This document shows, piece by piece, positions 1 to 6,608 of a DNA stretch of 11,421 nucleotides (position 1 is the first letter of the stretch; each line of letters begins with the position of its first letter). Source of the stretch: CAUJGQ01 sp038325665 (lineage in GTDB: Bacteria > Chloroflexota > Dehalococcoidia > CAUJGQ01); contig JBBQJF010000152.1 of NCBI GenBank assembly GCA_038325665.1, forward strand, positions 1 to 11,421, given 5' to 3'. A program made the position numbers and the translations under genes. The notes beneath the pieces were generated by a model that made no database searches, was not told the DNA's origin, and was given only the letters and a program-made list of their open reading frames with translations.

Positions 1-1143
1 AGCGCGATGCAGGTGGGCGACTACCTCTACGTCTACTACACCGACTGGTCCCCCGACCAGCCCGACCAGATCCACATGGCCCGGGCGCCGCTGGCGCGGG
101 CGGCCGAGCCGGGCGCCTATGAGAAGTACGACAACGGCCGCGTCGGCCCGCCCCGACTGGGCGGGGCCAGCACGGCCGTCATCCGCCGCCCCGAGCCGGT
201 GGCCCAGGGCATCTTCGCCGCCAACGCCAGCGTGAGCTACAACACCTACCTGGGCCGCTACCTGGCGACCTTCGACGCTAGCCAGGGCTTCTACGCCACT
301 ACCTCCACCGACGGCCTCACCTGGGACGCCCCCCGCCTGATCTTCGCCTACCCCCAGCCCCACGACCAGGTGGACCCCGGCGACACCTGGTACTCCTACG
401 CCTCCTTGATCAGCCCGTCAGAATCGAATGACGCGAGCACGAGCCGCCAGGGTTACATCTACTACTCGAAGGGGATTCGCGACCAGAGCTGGCATCGCCC
501 GATGCGACGGCCGTTCACGCTCACCTCGGCAAACGCCTCGGGAACCCCAGCGCCGACCGCGACGCCGACATCGGCGCCGGCCGTGACGCCGGCGCCGACC
601 GCGACACCGGCGCTAATCGCGACCGCCACTCCGCCGCAGCGCGGGGCATTCGTCAAGGGCATCAACCTCAACGGTCGGTCAACGACCATCGAGGGCAACC
701 GCTGGAAGTCGTGGGATGAGGCGCTGGCCGACGGCTTTGCACCCGGCAACGCCATGAAGTCGGGCGCCACCACCTTCGCGCCCAGTCCCACCACCGACAC
801 CGAGACCAGCGCCATGCTCAACTCGGCTATCTGGCGCATGGGCAGCGACCTCAACGTCACCCAGCGACTGACCAACGGCGCCTACCAAATCTACCTGTAT
901 TCGATGGAGAACCACCTCACCAACTACCGCGGCTACGACGTACGGCTGGAGAACCAGACCGTGGCCAGCAACGTCGGTCAGTTAGCGCGCGGCGCCTGGG
1001 CGAAGTACGGTCCCTACACCGTGACGGTGCAGGACGGAACCTTGAACCTCGACCTGGTACGCCGGACCGGCGACCCGCTCCTGATGGGGATCGCCATCTT
1101 CCAGGCCGACGCCCCGGTGTCCGTGACACCGGCGCCGAGATAA
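1..1143 (+). CDS. Secreted beta-propeller-like protein with Pro/Thr linker and malectin-like C-terminal domain (copy A, 5' truncated by window edge)
   Basis: The open frame enters from the left edge and ends at TAA 1141-1143, so the true start and any signal peptide lie outside. Roughly the first 170 residues look like blades of a five-bladed propeller of the GH43/DUF4185 type: repeated short strands, YYTDWSPD, FYATTSTDGLTWD and GYIYYSKG. A linker rich in Pro, Thr and Ala (about nt 541-640) follows, typical of extracellular multidomain proteins. The last 160 residues (about nt 643-1128), with GINLNG, MENHLTNYRGYDVRLE and GAWAKYGPYTVTV, resemble malectin-like carbohydrate-binding beta-sandwiches. 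A role in binding or trimming surface or environmental polysaccharide is inferred, and no catalytic residues can be assigned. Nt 45-416 form one arm of a long inverted repeat shared with the gene at the right edge. Within nt 61-240 only 2 of 60 codons end in A or T, against 5 of the first 20 codons after nt 417, so the gene looks mosaic. The coding call is firm; the family call is moderate. Confidence 0.8.
   Translation, partial: SAMQVGDYLYVYYTDWSPDQPDQIHMARAPLARAAEPGAYEKYDNGRVGPPRLGGASTAVIRRPEPVAQGIFAANASVSYNTYLGRYLATFDASQGFYATTSTDGLTWDAPRLIFAYPQPHDQVDPGDTWYSYASLISPSESNDASTSRQGYIYYSKGIRDQSWHRPMRRPFTLTSANASGTPAPTATPTSAPAVTPAPTATPALIATATPPQRGAFVKGINLNGRSTTIEGNRWKSWDEALADGFAPGNAMKSGATTFAPSPTTDTETSAMLNSAIWRMGSDLNVTQRLTNGAYQIYLYSMENHLTNYRGYDVRLENQTVASNVGQLARGAWAKYGPYTVTVQDGTLNLDLVRRTGDPLLMGIAIFQADAPVSVTPAPR
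45..416 (+). repeat. Left arm of long inverted repeat (372 bp visible)
   Basis: This arm matches the reverse complement of 11050-11421, with position p pairing with 11466-p. I aligned it by eye and counted 14 mismatches in 372 bp and no gaps, about 96% identity. Eight of the 14 differences change an amino acid (for example V/F, R/G, A/P, Q/R, D/N) and six are silent. The inner boundary is sharp at 416/417. The outer boundary cannot be seen because the partner arm runs into the right window edge. The arm lies entirely inside the propeller-like coding region of copy A. Confidence 0.95.
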
Positions 1144-1457
1144 GCGACGCGGGCGCCGATGGCGCCCAGAAATCGGAGTATTGCTCGGCAACCTCGGGCG
1201 ACTAACACCAGAGGCGTGGGGCGAGGAAAGTTCGCGCCCCACGCCGGCAATCCCGCGATCAGCGGGCGTTGAGTCATCATCGACTCGCGCCCGCATCTTT
1301 TTGTCCAATCACAAGGCCCGCGCGCTACCGCGATGACGTCGTGTGCTCCCATTCAGCACGCACGGTCGCATCGCATCCGCGGGTCTCCGCGCGAGTCTTG
1401 CCGCGTCGGTAGCAATCCCCTACCGTAATGCGAGGGCTTGGTTGAGGGGACCATCTC
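1144..1457. other. Intergenic region between copy A and the oxidoreductase
   Basis: This 314-bp stretch has no convincing gene; the overlapping reverse-strand open frames look like GC-driven shadows. It holds a strong hairpin at 1213-1245. A weak promoter-like pair lies upstream of the next gene: TTGCCG (1398-1403) and TACCGT (1421-1426) with a 17-bp spacer, matching the consensus only partly. A ribosome-binding site, GAGGGG, lies at 1444-1449. The promoter suggestion is tentative. Confidence 0.5.
1213..1245. terminator. Perfect 11-bp hairpin downstream of copy A, terminator-like but without a U-tract
   Basis: GGCGTGGGGCG (1213-1223) pairs perfectly with CGCCCCACGCC (1235-1245) around an 11-nt loop. 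It begins 70 nt after the copy A stop codon and lies before the next gene on the same strand. No T-run follows on either strand, so this is not a classical intrinsic terminator. It could still stop or pause transcription, protect the 3' end of the mRNA, or be a protein-binding dyad. The stem is seen directly; its function is inferred from position. Confidence 0.5.
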
Positions 1458-2738
1458 ATGCACATATTTGCCGAGTTGGAGCGCCGCCAGCAGCGGGGGA
1501 CGCCGGTGCGTGTCGCCGTGGTTGGCGCCGGCTATTTCGGCAGTGGCGTCGTCGCGCGCATCGCCCGCGTACGGGGTATGATTCCGGCCGTGGCGGCGAA
1601 CCGAACGCTCGATCGTGCTATTCATGCCCTTGAGGCTGCCGGCATTGATCGTTCTTTGATTCGGGTCTGCGACGATCCCGTGGCGGCGCAACGGGCGCTT
1701 GACGACGGCTTTGCCGTCGCGACGCATTCGCTCCGACTGCCGGCGCATCTGCCCGGCATTGATGTCGTTATGGAAACGACTGGCGACATGATCGTCGGCG
1801 CCGAAATCGCACTTGAGGCAATTCACCAGCGCAAGCACATCGTCGCGGCAAACGCCGAGGTGCAAGCGACGGTCGGGGCGATTCTCAAACACAAGGCCGA
1901 TGAAGCGGGTGTCGTCTATAGCGACGTGGATGGCGATCAGCCGGGGCTCCTGAAGAACCTTTACGACTACTGCGTCGGGCTGGGTCTGCGGCCGGTCATG
2001 GCCGGGAACTGTAAAGGGGTGATGAAGCGCTACGCCACGCCTGAAACGCAAGCCGCGTTCGCGGCTGCACACGGGCTGCAACCGTGGCTCGCCACCGCCG
2101 CCGCCGATGGCACAAAGCTCAACTTCGAGATGGCCATCGTCGCGAACGCAACGGGCATGCTGCCCGCGGCGCCGGGCATGGTCGGCCCTGAGACCACGCT
2201 CGACACGCTTCTCGCGGACTGCGAGCGATTGGACCTCTTCTCGCACGGGCCAATTATTGAGTACACGCTTGGCATCCCGAGTGGTGTCTTCCTGGTCGTT
2301 CATAGTGACGAACCCCGCGTGCGCGACGACTTCGCGTACCTGAAGATGGGCAGTGGACCATACTACCTGCTCTACCGTCCGTACGTCCTCATCCATTATG
2401 AGGCTCCCCTGTCCGCGGCCGAGGCCGCGCTCTATGGCAGCGCGACAATTACGCCGGATGGCCCGCTCAAGACCGAGGTGGTGGCATACGCTAAGCGCGA
2501 TCTGAAGGCCGGACGGCGTCTCGACGGTCTTGGCGGCGCCGATACCTATGGGCTAGTGCTGCGCGCGGAGGAAGCGCGCGCTCACGGCTTCCTACCCGTG
2601 GGCCTCAGCGGCTACGCTCGCCTAACCAGGGATACGACCAAGGACCAGCCAATCACTTATGATAGCGTTGTCTTCGAGGAAGAGAACGCGTTGGTGACGC
2701 TGCGCGGGCAACAAGATGCCATGTTCGTGGGAGTGTAA
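1458..2738 (+). CDS. Homoserine dehydrogenase-like NAD(P)-dependent oxidoreductase with C-terminal SAF domain (COG4091 type)
   Basis: The 426-residue product starts at ATG 1458, preceded by GAGGGG at 1444-1449 (8-nt spacing). A Rossmann fold opens near residue 18 with VAVVGAGYFGSG (GxGxxG at 23-28). The region around residues 155-190 (YSDVDGDQPG, GNCKGVMKR) fits the substrate-binding part of predicted homoserine dehydrogenases. The C-terminal 90 residues, around VVAYAKRDLKAGRRLDGLGG, match a SAF-type domain, giving the COG4091 architecture. Such proteins probably oxidise or reduce a small hydroxy or keto compound with NAD(P)H; the real substrate is unknown. Here the gene lies in a glycan cluster, 85 bp ahead of an SDR gene on the same strand, so a sugar-derived substrate is more likely than homoserine. 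It is cytoplasmic, with no signal peptide or membrane segment seen. The family call is fairly sure and the substrate is open. Confidence 0.85.
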   Translation: MHIFAELERRQQRGTPVRVAVVGAGYFGSGVVARIARVRGMIPAVAANRTLDRAIHALEAAGIDRSLIRVCDDPVAAQRALDDGFAVATHSLRLPAHLPGIDVVMETTGDMIVGAEIALEAIHQRKHIVAANAEVQATVGAILKHKADEAGVVYSDVDGDQPGLLKNLYDYCVGLGLRPVMAGNCKGVMKRYATPETQAAFAAAHGLQPWLATAAADGTKLNFEMAIVANATGMLPAAPGMVGPETTLDTLLADCERLDLFSHGPIIEYTLGIPSGVFLVVHSDEPRVRDDFAYLKMGSGPYYLLYRPYVLIHYEAPLSAAEAALYGSATITPDGPLKTEVVAYAKRDLKAGRRLDGLGGADTYGLVLRAEEARAHGFLPVGLSGYARLTRDTTKDQPITYDSVVFEEENALVTLRGQQDAMFVGV

Positions 2739-2823
2739 TCACATTCCCGCGTCGGAGCACGGCGCGCTCGCCTCTCATCAGGCCGGTAATGACACCTGGC
2801 TCACCTGATGGAGATTGATGCTT

Positions 2824-3603
2824 ATGCCAGAGTTCCCGTCTGGGCTTGGAATCTTTGACTTGACCGGCCGGGTTGCCCTGGTCACCGGTGCAAGTCGCGG
2901 CCTCGGTCGTGCGATGGCCGTGGCGCTGGCCTCTGCCGGCGCTGATGTCGTGCTCGCCGCGCGCACAGCGTGCCAATTGCAGGACACCGCGACGGAGATC
3001 GAGGCGCTTGGTCGAGCGGCGCTGCCGGTGGAAACCAATGTAACTGATCCGGAGCACGTCGACCGGCTTGTGGATGCGGCAATTCACCGCTTTGGTCGCA
3101 TCGATATTTTGGTGAACAACGCCGGTATCAACGTTGCCAAACCCGTGCTCGACCTCTCACCGGATGAGTGGGACCGCGTCCATGATCTCAATGCGCGTGC
3201 CTACTTCCTCGTTGCCCGCGCCGTGGGTCCCCACATGATCGCGCGGCGGTACGGGCGGGTGATCCACATCACCTCGATCCTCGCGACGATCGCGTATCAA
3301 AATCAGGCGGCGTACGCGGCGAGCAAGGGCGCGGCCACACAGCTCGCGAAAGTACTCGCCGTCGAATGGGCGCCGCACAACATCACCGTCAACTGTATTG
3401 GCCCAACCTTTTTCGAGACTGAAGCGACCCGCGAGCGGTTCCAGGATCCAGGGCGGAAGCACTTCATCGAGTCGCGTACACCACTCGGCAGGTGGGGGCA
3501 GCCCCACGAGTTGGCGGGTACGGTGATCTACCTATCGTCCGACGCGGCGAGCTTTATCACCGGCCAGACTGTTTTCGTCGATGGTGGCTGGCTTGTCTGG
3601 TGA
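2824..3603 (+). CDS. Short-chain dehydrogenase/reductase (classical SDR, FabG/gluconate 5-dehydrogenase-like)
   Basis: The 259-residue product has every hallmark of a classical SDR. The cofactor motif TGASRGLG is at 21-28, NNAG at 98-101, the catalytic Ser at 151 (HITSILA), and Tyr164 and Lys168 sit in YAASK. The C-terminal GQTVFVDGG is also typical. The length equals the family norm of about 250 residues. Starts are possible at TTG 2815, ATG 2818 and ATG 2824. GGAG at 2810-2813 lies 10 nt from 2824 and 4 nt from 2818, so I chose 2824 with little certainty. It probably catalyses NAD(P)-dependent oxidation or reduction of a sugar or keto-acid hydroxyl. It is likely co-transcribed with the upstream COG4091-type gene and may act on the same intermediate. 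A FabG role in fatty-acid synthesis is unlikely in this setting but cannot be ruled out. It converges on the rfbC-like gene. Confidence 0.88.
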   Translation: MPEFPSGLGIFDLTGRVALVTGASRGLGRAMAVALASAGADVVLAARTACQLQDTATEIEALGRAALPVETNVTDPEHVDRLVDAAIHRFGRIDILVNNAGINVAKPVLDLSPDEWDRVHDLNARAYFLVARAVGPHMIARRYGRVIHITSILATIAYQNQAAYAASKGAATQLAKVLAVEWAPHNITVNCIGPTFFETEATRERFQDPGRKHFIESRTPLGRWGQPHELAGTVIYLSSDAASFITGQTVFVDGGWLVW

Positions 3604-3643
3604 GCGCGGCGAATTGTCGCGCCACGTTTACTCATGATGAGCG

Positions 3644-3670
3644 CCGCGGCCGTGTGCATGTGGCCGGCGG
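3644..3670. terminator. Possible bulged hairpin between convergent genes
   Basis: CCGCGGCC (3644-3651) can pair with GGCCGGCGG (3662-3670), with one bulged base and a 10-nt loop. It lies in the 88-bp gap between the stop codons of the SDR (+) and the 3,5-epimerase (-), where a bidirectional terminator would be expected. There is no T-run on either side. Short GC-rich stems arise easily by chance in this DNA, so the call is weak. Confidence 0.25.
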
Positions 3671-3691
3671 CGACGGAGTTGTCACGACCAT

Positions 3692-4258
3692 CTACGGAGT
3701 ATCAGCGCCCGGGAAAGTACCGGAACCGGAATCCTGAGCGAACGGCCGGTTCGCGTCCGCGACTGAAATCACACTCACCACCAGCGGCCAGGTGATGCCA
3801 TAGGCGGGATCGTCGTATCGAACACCCCGCGCGTCGTCACCAACGTATGGCACGTTGATCTGATAGAAAACCTCGGTGTTGTCGGTAAGTGTCTGAAACC
3901 CATGCGCCACCATCTCCGGGATATAGAGGCCACGGTGATTGTGGGCGGAGAGTTCAACGGCGAACACGGCGCGGTACGTCGGCGACTCGGAGCGCAGGTC
4001 GAGGACAACGTCATGGATGGCGCCGCGTGTGCAGCGCACAAGCTTAACCTCGGCAGAGGGCGGCGCCTGGTAGTGCATGCCACGCAGTGTGCCCTTCTTC
4101 CGATTAAACGAGACGGAGAACTGACAAAGTGGCGCGGTCAGCCCAGCCGCCACGAAGTCGCCGCGGTCGAAGGTACGCGCGAAGAAGCCACGCTCATCGT
4201 CGTGCCGGTCGATATCGACGATAAACACACCGGCGATCGGCGTCTCACTGAACCTCAT
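3692..4258 (-). CDS. rfbC: dTDP-4-dehydrorhamnose 3,5-epimerase family protein (RmlC/RfbC)
   Basis: The 188-residue product is a typical RmlC cupin. It has RGFFARTF near residue 24, then Q46 and S48 in CQFSVS, R59 and the catalytic-base H62 in GTLRGMHYQ, and K72 in KLVRCTRGAIHDVVLDLR. H119 (IPEMVAHGFQ) and the expected active-site Tyr132 (VFYQ) follow. The family epimerises C3 and/or C5 of a nucleotide-linked 4-keto-6-deoxysugar. In this cluster the carrier is probably CDP, given the adjacent rfbF, though dTDP is possible. Two ATGs are available: GGAGG at 4266-4270 lies only one base from the outer ATG (4264) but 7 nt from the inner ATG (4258), so the inner one is chosen. It is the last gene of the minus-strand run, 65 bp after the methyltransferase stop. 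Some family members act only at C3 or C5, which cannot be told here. Confidence 0.9.
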   Translation of the reverse strand: MRFSETPIAGVFIVDIDRHDDERGFFARTFDRGDFVAAGLTAPLCQFSVSFNRKKGTLRGMHYQAPPSAEVKLVRCTRGAIHDVVLDLRSESPTYRAVFAVELSAHNHRGLYIPEMVAHGFQTLTDNTEVFYQINVPYVGDDARGVRYDDPAYGITWPLVVSVISVADANRPFAQDSGSGTFPGADTP

Positions 4259-4323
4259 CGCCATCCCTCCGGGCTAGCGTTGACGTCTGGTTGATTCTTA
4301 TCGCGCCCGCCAGCGCGCGCCGG

Positions 4324-5553
4324 TCAGACGATCGTGGGATACGGGATGGGAATGATGAACTTGCCACCACCACGCCGATACTCCGCCTGCTGCTCAAGGA
4401 TCTCCTCCTTGAAATTCCAAGCCAGTAGCAGCATGTAATCCGGCCGCGCTTCCGCGATCAGATCCGGGGAGCGTACGGGAATGTGGACGCCGGGCATATA
4501 CAGGCCCTGCTTGTGAACGTTGCGGTCGGCGATAAAGTCGATCACCTCGGCGCCAACGCCGGCGTAATTGAGGAGAATGCTGCCCTTCGCCGCCGCACCG
4601 TAGGCAGCGATCGAGGCGCCCTGCTGCTTGAGCGTCGTCAGTGACTCGCGCAGCGCGGCCTTAATCGATTGGACACGCTCCGCGAAGTGCTCATAGTACG
4701 CGACGGTGGCGATGCCGTCCGTCGCCTCCCGGGCCAGCGCCTCGCGCACGGAATCGTCCACACGGTCGTCGCGGCTGACGTGTAACCGGAGGGTTCCGCC
4801 GTGGATAGGGAAGTGCTCGATGTGATTCAGGGTGAGACCGTTTCTAGCAAAAAGCTTGCTCAGCGACGTGACCGAGAAGTAGCTGAAGTGCTCATGGTAA
4901 ATCGTGTCGAACTCACACCGCTCGATCAACTCGACGACGTACGGTACCTCGATCACCGCCTCGCCGTCCGGCTTGAGCACGGTCGCGATGCCCCGCACGA
5001 ACCCATTGGGATCCGGCACATGCGCCAGGACGTTGTTGGCGAGCACCACGTCGGCCAGCTTCCCCTCGGCGCATAGCTGCTCGGCGAGTTCACTGGTAAA
5101 GAACTGACACAGCGTCGGGATACCGGCATCGATCGCGACCTTGGCCGGCCCCTCCGCCGGGTCAATGCCGAGCACGGGTATCCCATGCTCGCGGAAGTGG
5201 CGCAGCAGATAGCCGTCGTTGCTTGCTAGCTCCAGTACGAAGCTGTCCGGACCAAGCCCTTTGGCATGAATCAGTTCCTTGGCGTGGGCGCGCGAATGTT
5301 CGAGAAGCATATCCGAGAAAGACGAGTAGTAGGGATAGTCGTTGCAGAAGATCGTCTCCGCCGGCACGCTCTCGAGCACCTGCATCAACGAGCACTCGCG
5401 GCACACCGCGACATCCAGCGGATAACGCATCTCGCTGGCCGTCAACTGCGCGTCGTGGAGGAATGCCGCGGTCAGCGGCATGGCGCCGAGCGAGAGCACG
5501 GTGATAAGCTCCGGCGATTCGCAGGAGCGGCAGCGGGAGATTGTCTGACTCAT
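4324..5553 (-). CDS. Sugar C-methyltransferase, class I SAM-dependent (NovU/TylCIII/TcaB9-like)
   Basis: The 409-residue product shows the three-part architecture of NDP-sugar C-methyltransferases. An N-terminal zinc-binding segment has CxxC pairs C8/C11 and C51/C54. The SAM fold has VLELASNDG at 106-114 and D131 in GIDPA. The C-terminal domain carries HGGTLR (251-256), AYGAAAKG (317-324) and PGVHIPV (354-360). YHEH at 219-222, a conserved catalytic-region motif of this family, is present. Known relatives methylate C3 or C5 of a 4-keto-6-deoxysugar nucleotide, producing a branched-chain sugar. An upstream extension to 5742 is open, but it would overlap the preceding gene and its sequence is family-atypical. 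The ATG at 5553 places the start 14 bp after the upstream stop, which suits an operon. Its ribosome-binding site is weak (AGG only). The family call is firm; the methylated carbon and sugar carrier are inferred. Confidence 0.92.
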   Translation of the reverse strand: MSQTISRCRSCESPELITVLSLGAMPLTAAFLHDAQLTASEMRYPLDVAVCRECSLMQVLESVPAETIFCNDYPYYSSFSDMLLEHSRAHAKELIHAKGLGPDSFVLELASNDGYLLRHFREHGIPVLGIDPAEGPAKVAIDAGIPTLCQFFTSELAEQLCAEGKLADVVLANNVLAHVPDPNGFVRGIATVLKPDGEAVIEVPYVVELIERCEFDTIYHEHFSYFSVTSLSKLFARNGLTLNHIEHFPIHGGTLRLHVSRDDRVDDSVREALAREATDGIATVAYYEHFAERVQSIKAALRESLTTLKQQGASIAAYGAAAKGSILLNYAGVGAEVIDFIADRNVHKQGLYMPGVHIPVRSPDLIAEARPDYMLLLAWNFKEEILEQQAEYRRGGGKFIIPIPYPTIV

Positions 5554-5567
5554 GAGTCGTCCAGCCT

Positions 5568-6608
5568 TTATACGGTGAGTGTCTGCTGTTGCCAGCGGAG
5601 AGACTGATCGAGTTGACCGCTGTCGAGCAGCGAGCGCAGGTGATGTAAGCGTGTGAAACGACCGCCGGCGTAGTCCTCCGCGGTCAGCCCGTGACTCCGG
5701 TACGCATCGTAGAGCTGTTGTATACCCAGCGGCACCGTCCACTGTGGTTGGAAAGCCGGCAGCCGCTCGGCGATCTTGCTGAAGTCAGCGCGATAGCAGC
5801 GCAGGTCAGGGCCGCCTCCCTCCGCGTACTCCACGGCGCTGCCGGGAACAGTGTCCTGCACCATCCGGGCGAGGTCACGGATTTGGTAATTCTCGGTGGT
5901 CAGGCCCACGTTGAACGCCTCATTGTGGACCAGCTCGACAGGCGCCTCCAGCACGGCGAGAAAGGCGCGAGCGATGTCCTCGATGTGCACGAGTGGCCGC
6001 CACGGTGTGCCGTCGCTCTTGATCAGGATGTGCCCGGACGTATACGCGGCGCCCACGAGGTCGTTGACGACAAGGTCCATACGCAATCGGGGTGAGGCAC
6101 CGTACGCCGTGGCGTTGCGGAGGAACGTCGGGCTAAACCGGGTGTCCGCTAACTTGGACACGGCGCCTTCGGTAAGCACCTTCGACTCGCCGTAGGGTGT
6201 CACCGGGCTGAATGGCGCCGTCTCGGTGACGAGATCGTCCCCGGAGGCCCCATAGACGCTGCACGACGACGAATACAGGAAGCGCCGTACGCCGGCCTCC
6301 TTTGCCTGCTCTGCCAGATGAACCGACGCATGATAGTTGATGTCATAGGTGCAATCAGGATTGAGGTGGCCAAGCGGGTCGTTGGATAGCGCCGCGAGGT
6401 GGACGACCGCGTCAAGTCCCGCGAGGTCAGTCGCTCGTACGTCGCGGATATCCTGCCTTGACCCGGGGAACGCCGGCGTGTCTTCCCCCAACGTACACGC
6501 GGCGAAGAGCATCGTATCGAGTCCAACAACCTCATGGCCGGCCTTGTGCAGGAGCGGCGCCAGCACTGCTCCGATGTAGCCGTTGTGCCCCGTGACCATT
6601 ACGCGCAT
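5568..6608 (-). CDS. NAD-dependent epimerase/dehydratase (extended SDR), sugar-nucleotide 4-epimerase/4-ketoreductase-like
   Basis: The 346-residue product is an extended SDR. It has TGHNGYIG at 6-13 (GxxGxxG), D31 after the second strand, HLAA at 70-73, a Ser-rich SSSCSVYG (113-120) and catalytic YxxxK at Y139/K143. RPLVHIEDIARAF near residue 227 is the usual substrate-binding stretch. The active-site stretch SSSCSVYG lacks the Thr-Asp-Glu triad of 4,6-dehydratases, so epimerase or 4-ketoreductase activity is favoured over dehydration. ATG 6608 is preceded by GGAGG at 6616-6620 with ideal 7-nt spacing, which decides the start against a longer open frame reaching 6707. It overlaps the 3' end of rfbF by 77 nt and ends 14 bp before the methyltransferase, implying translational coupling. 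It probably acts on the C-methylated CDP-sugar intermediate. The exact reaction is not readable from the sequence. Confidence 0.88.
   Translation of the reverse strand: MRVMVTGHNGYIGAVLAPLLHKAGHEVVGLDTMLFAACTLGEDTPAFPGSRQDIRDVRATDLAGLDAVVHLAALSNDPLGHLNPDCTYDINYHASVHLAEQAKEAGVRRFLYSSSCSVYGASGDDLVTETAPFSPVTPYGESKVLTEGAVSKLADTRFSPTFLRNATAYGASPRLRMDLVVNDLVGAAYTSGHILIKSDGTPWRPLVHIEDIARAFLAVLEAPVELVHNEAFNVGLTTENYQIRDLARMVQDTVPGSAVEYAEGGGPDLRCYRADFSKIAERLPAFQPQWTVPLGIQQLYDAYRSHGLTAEDYAGGRFTRLHHLRSLLDSGQLDQSLRWQQQTLTV

Noticed and set aside
1353..2396. 347-codon open frame on the minus strand opposite the COG4091-type oxidoreductase
   Set aside because: It lies fully antisense to a gene with clear family motifs, its Arg/His-rich translation shows no domain, and GC-rich DNA often gives such mirror frames.
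5554..5742. N-terminal extension of the C-methyltransferase by 63 codons
   Set aside because: It overlaps the upstream SDR gene and is not like the family N-terminus; the zinc-binding segment begins right after ATG 5553.
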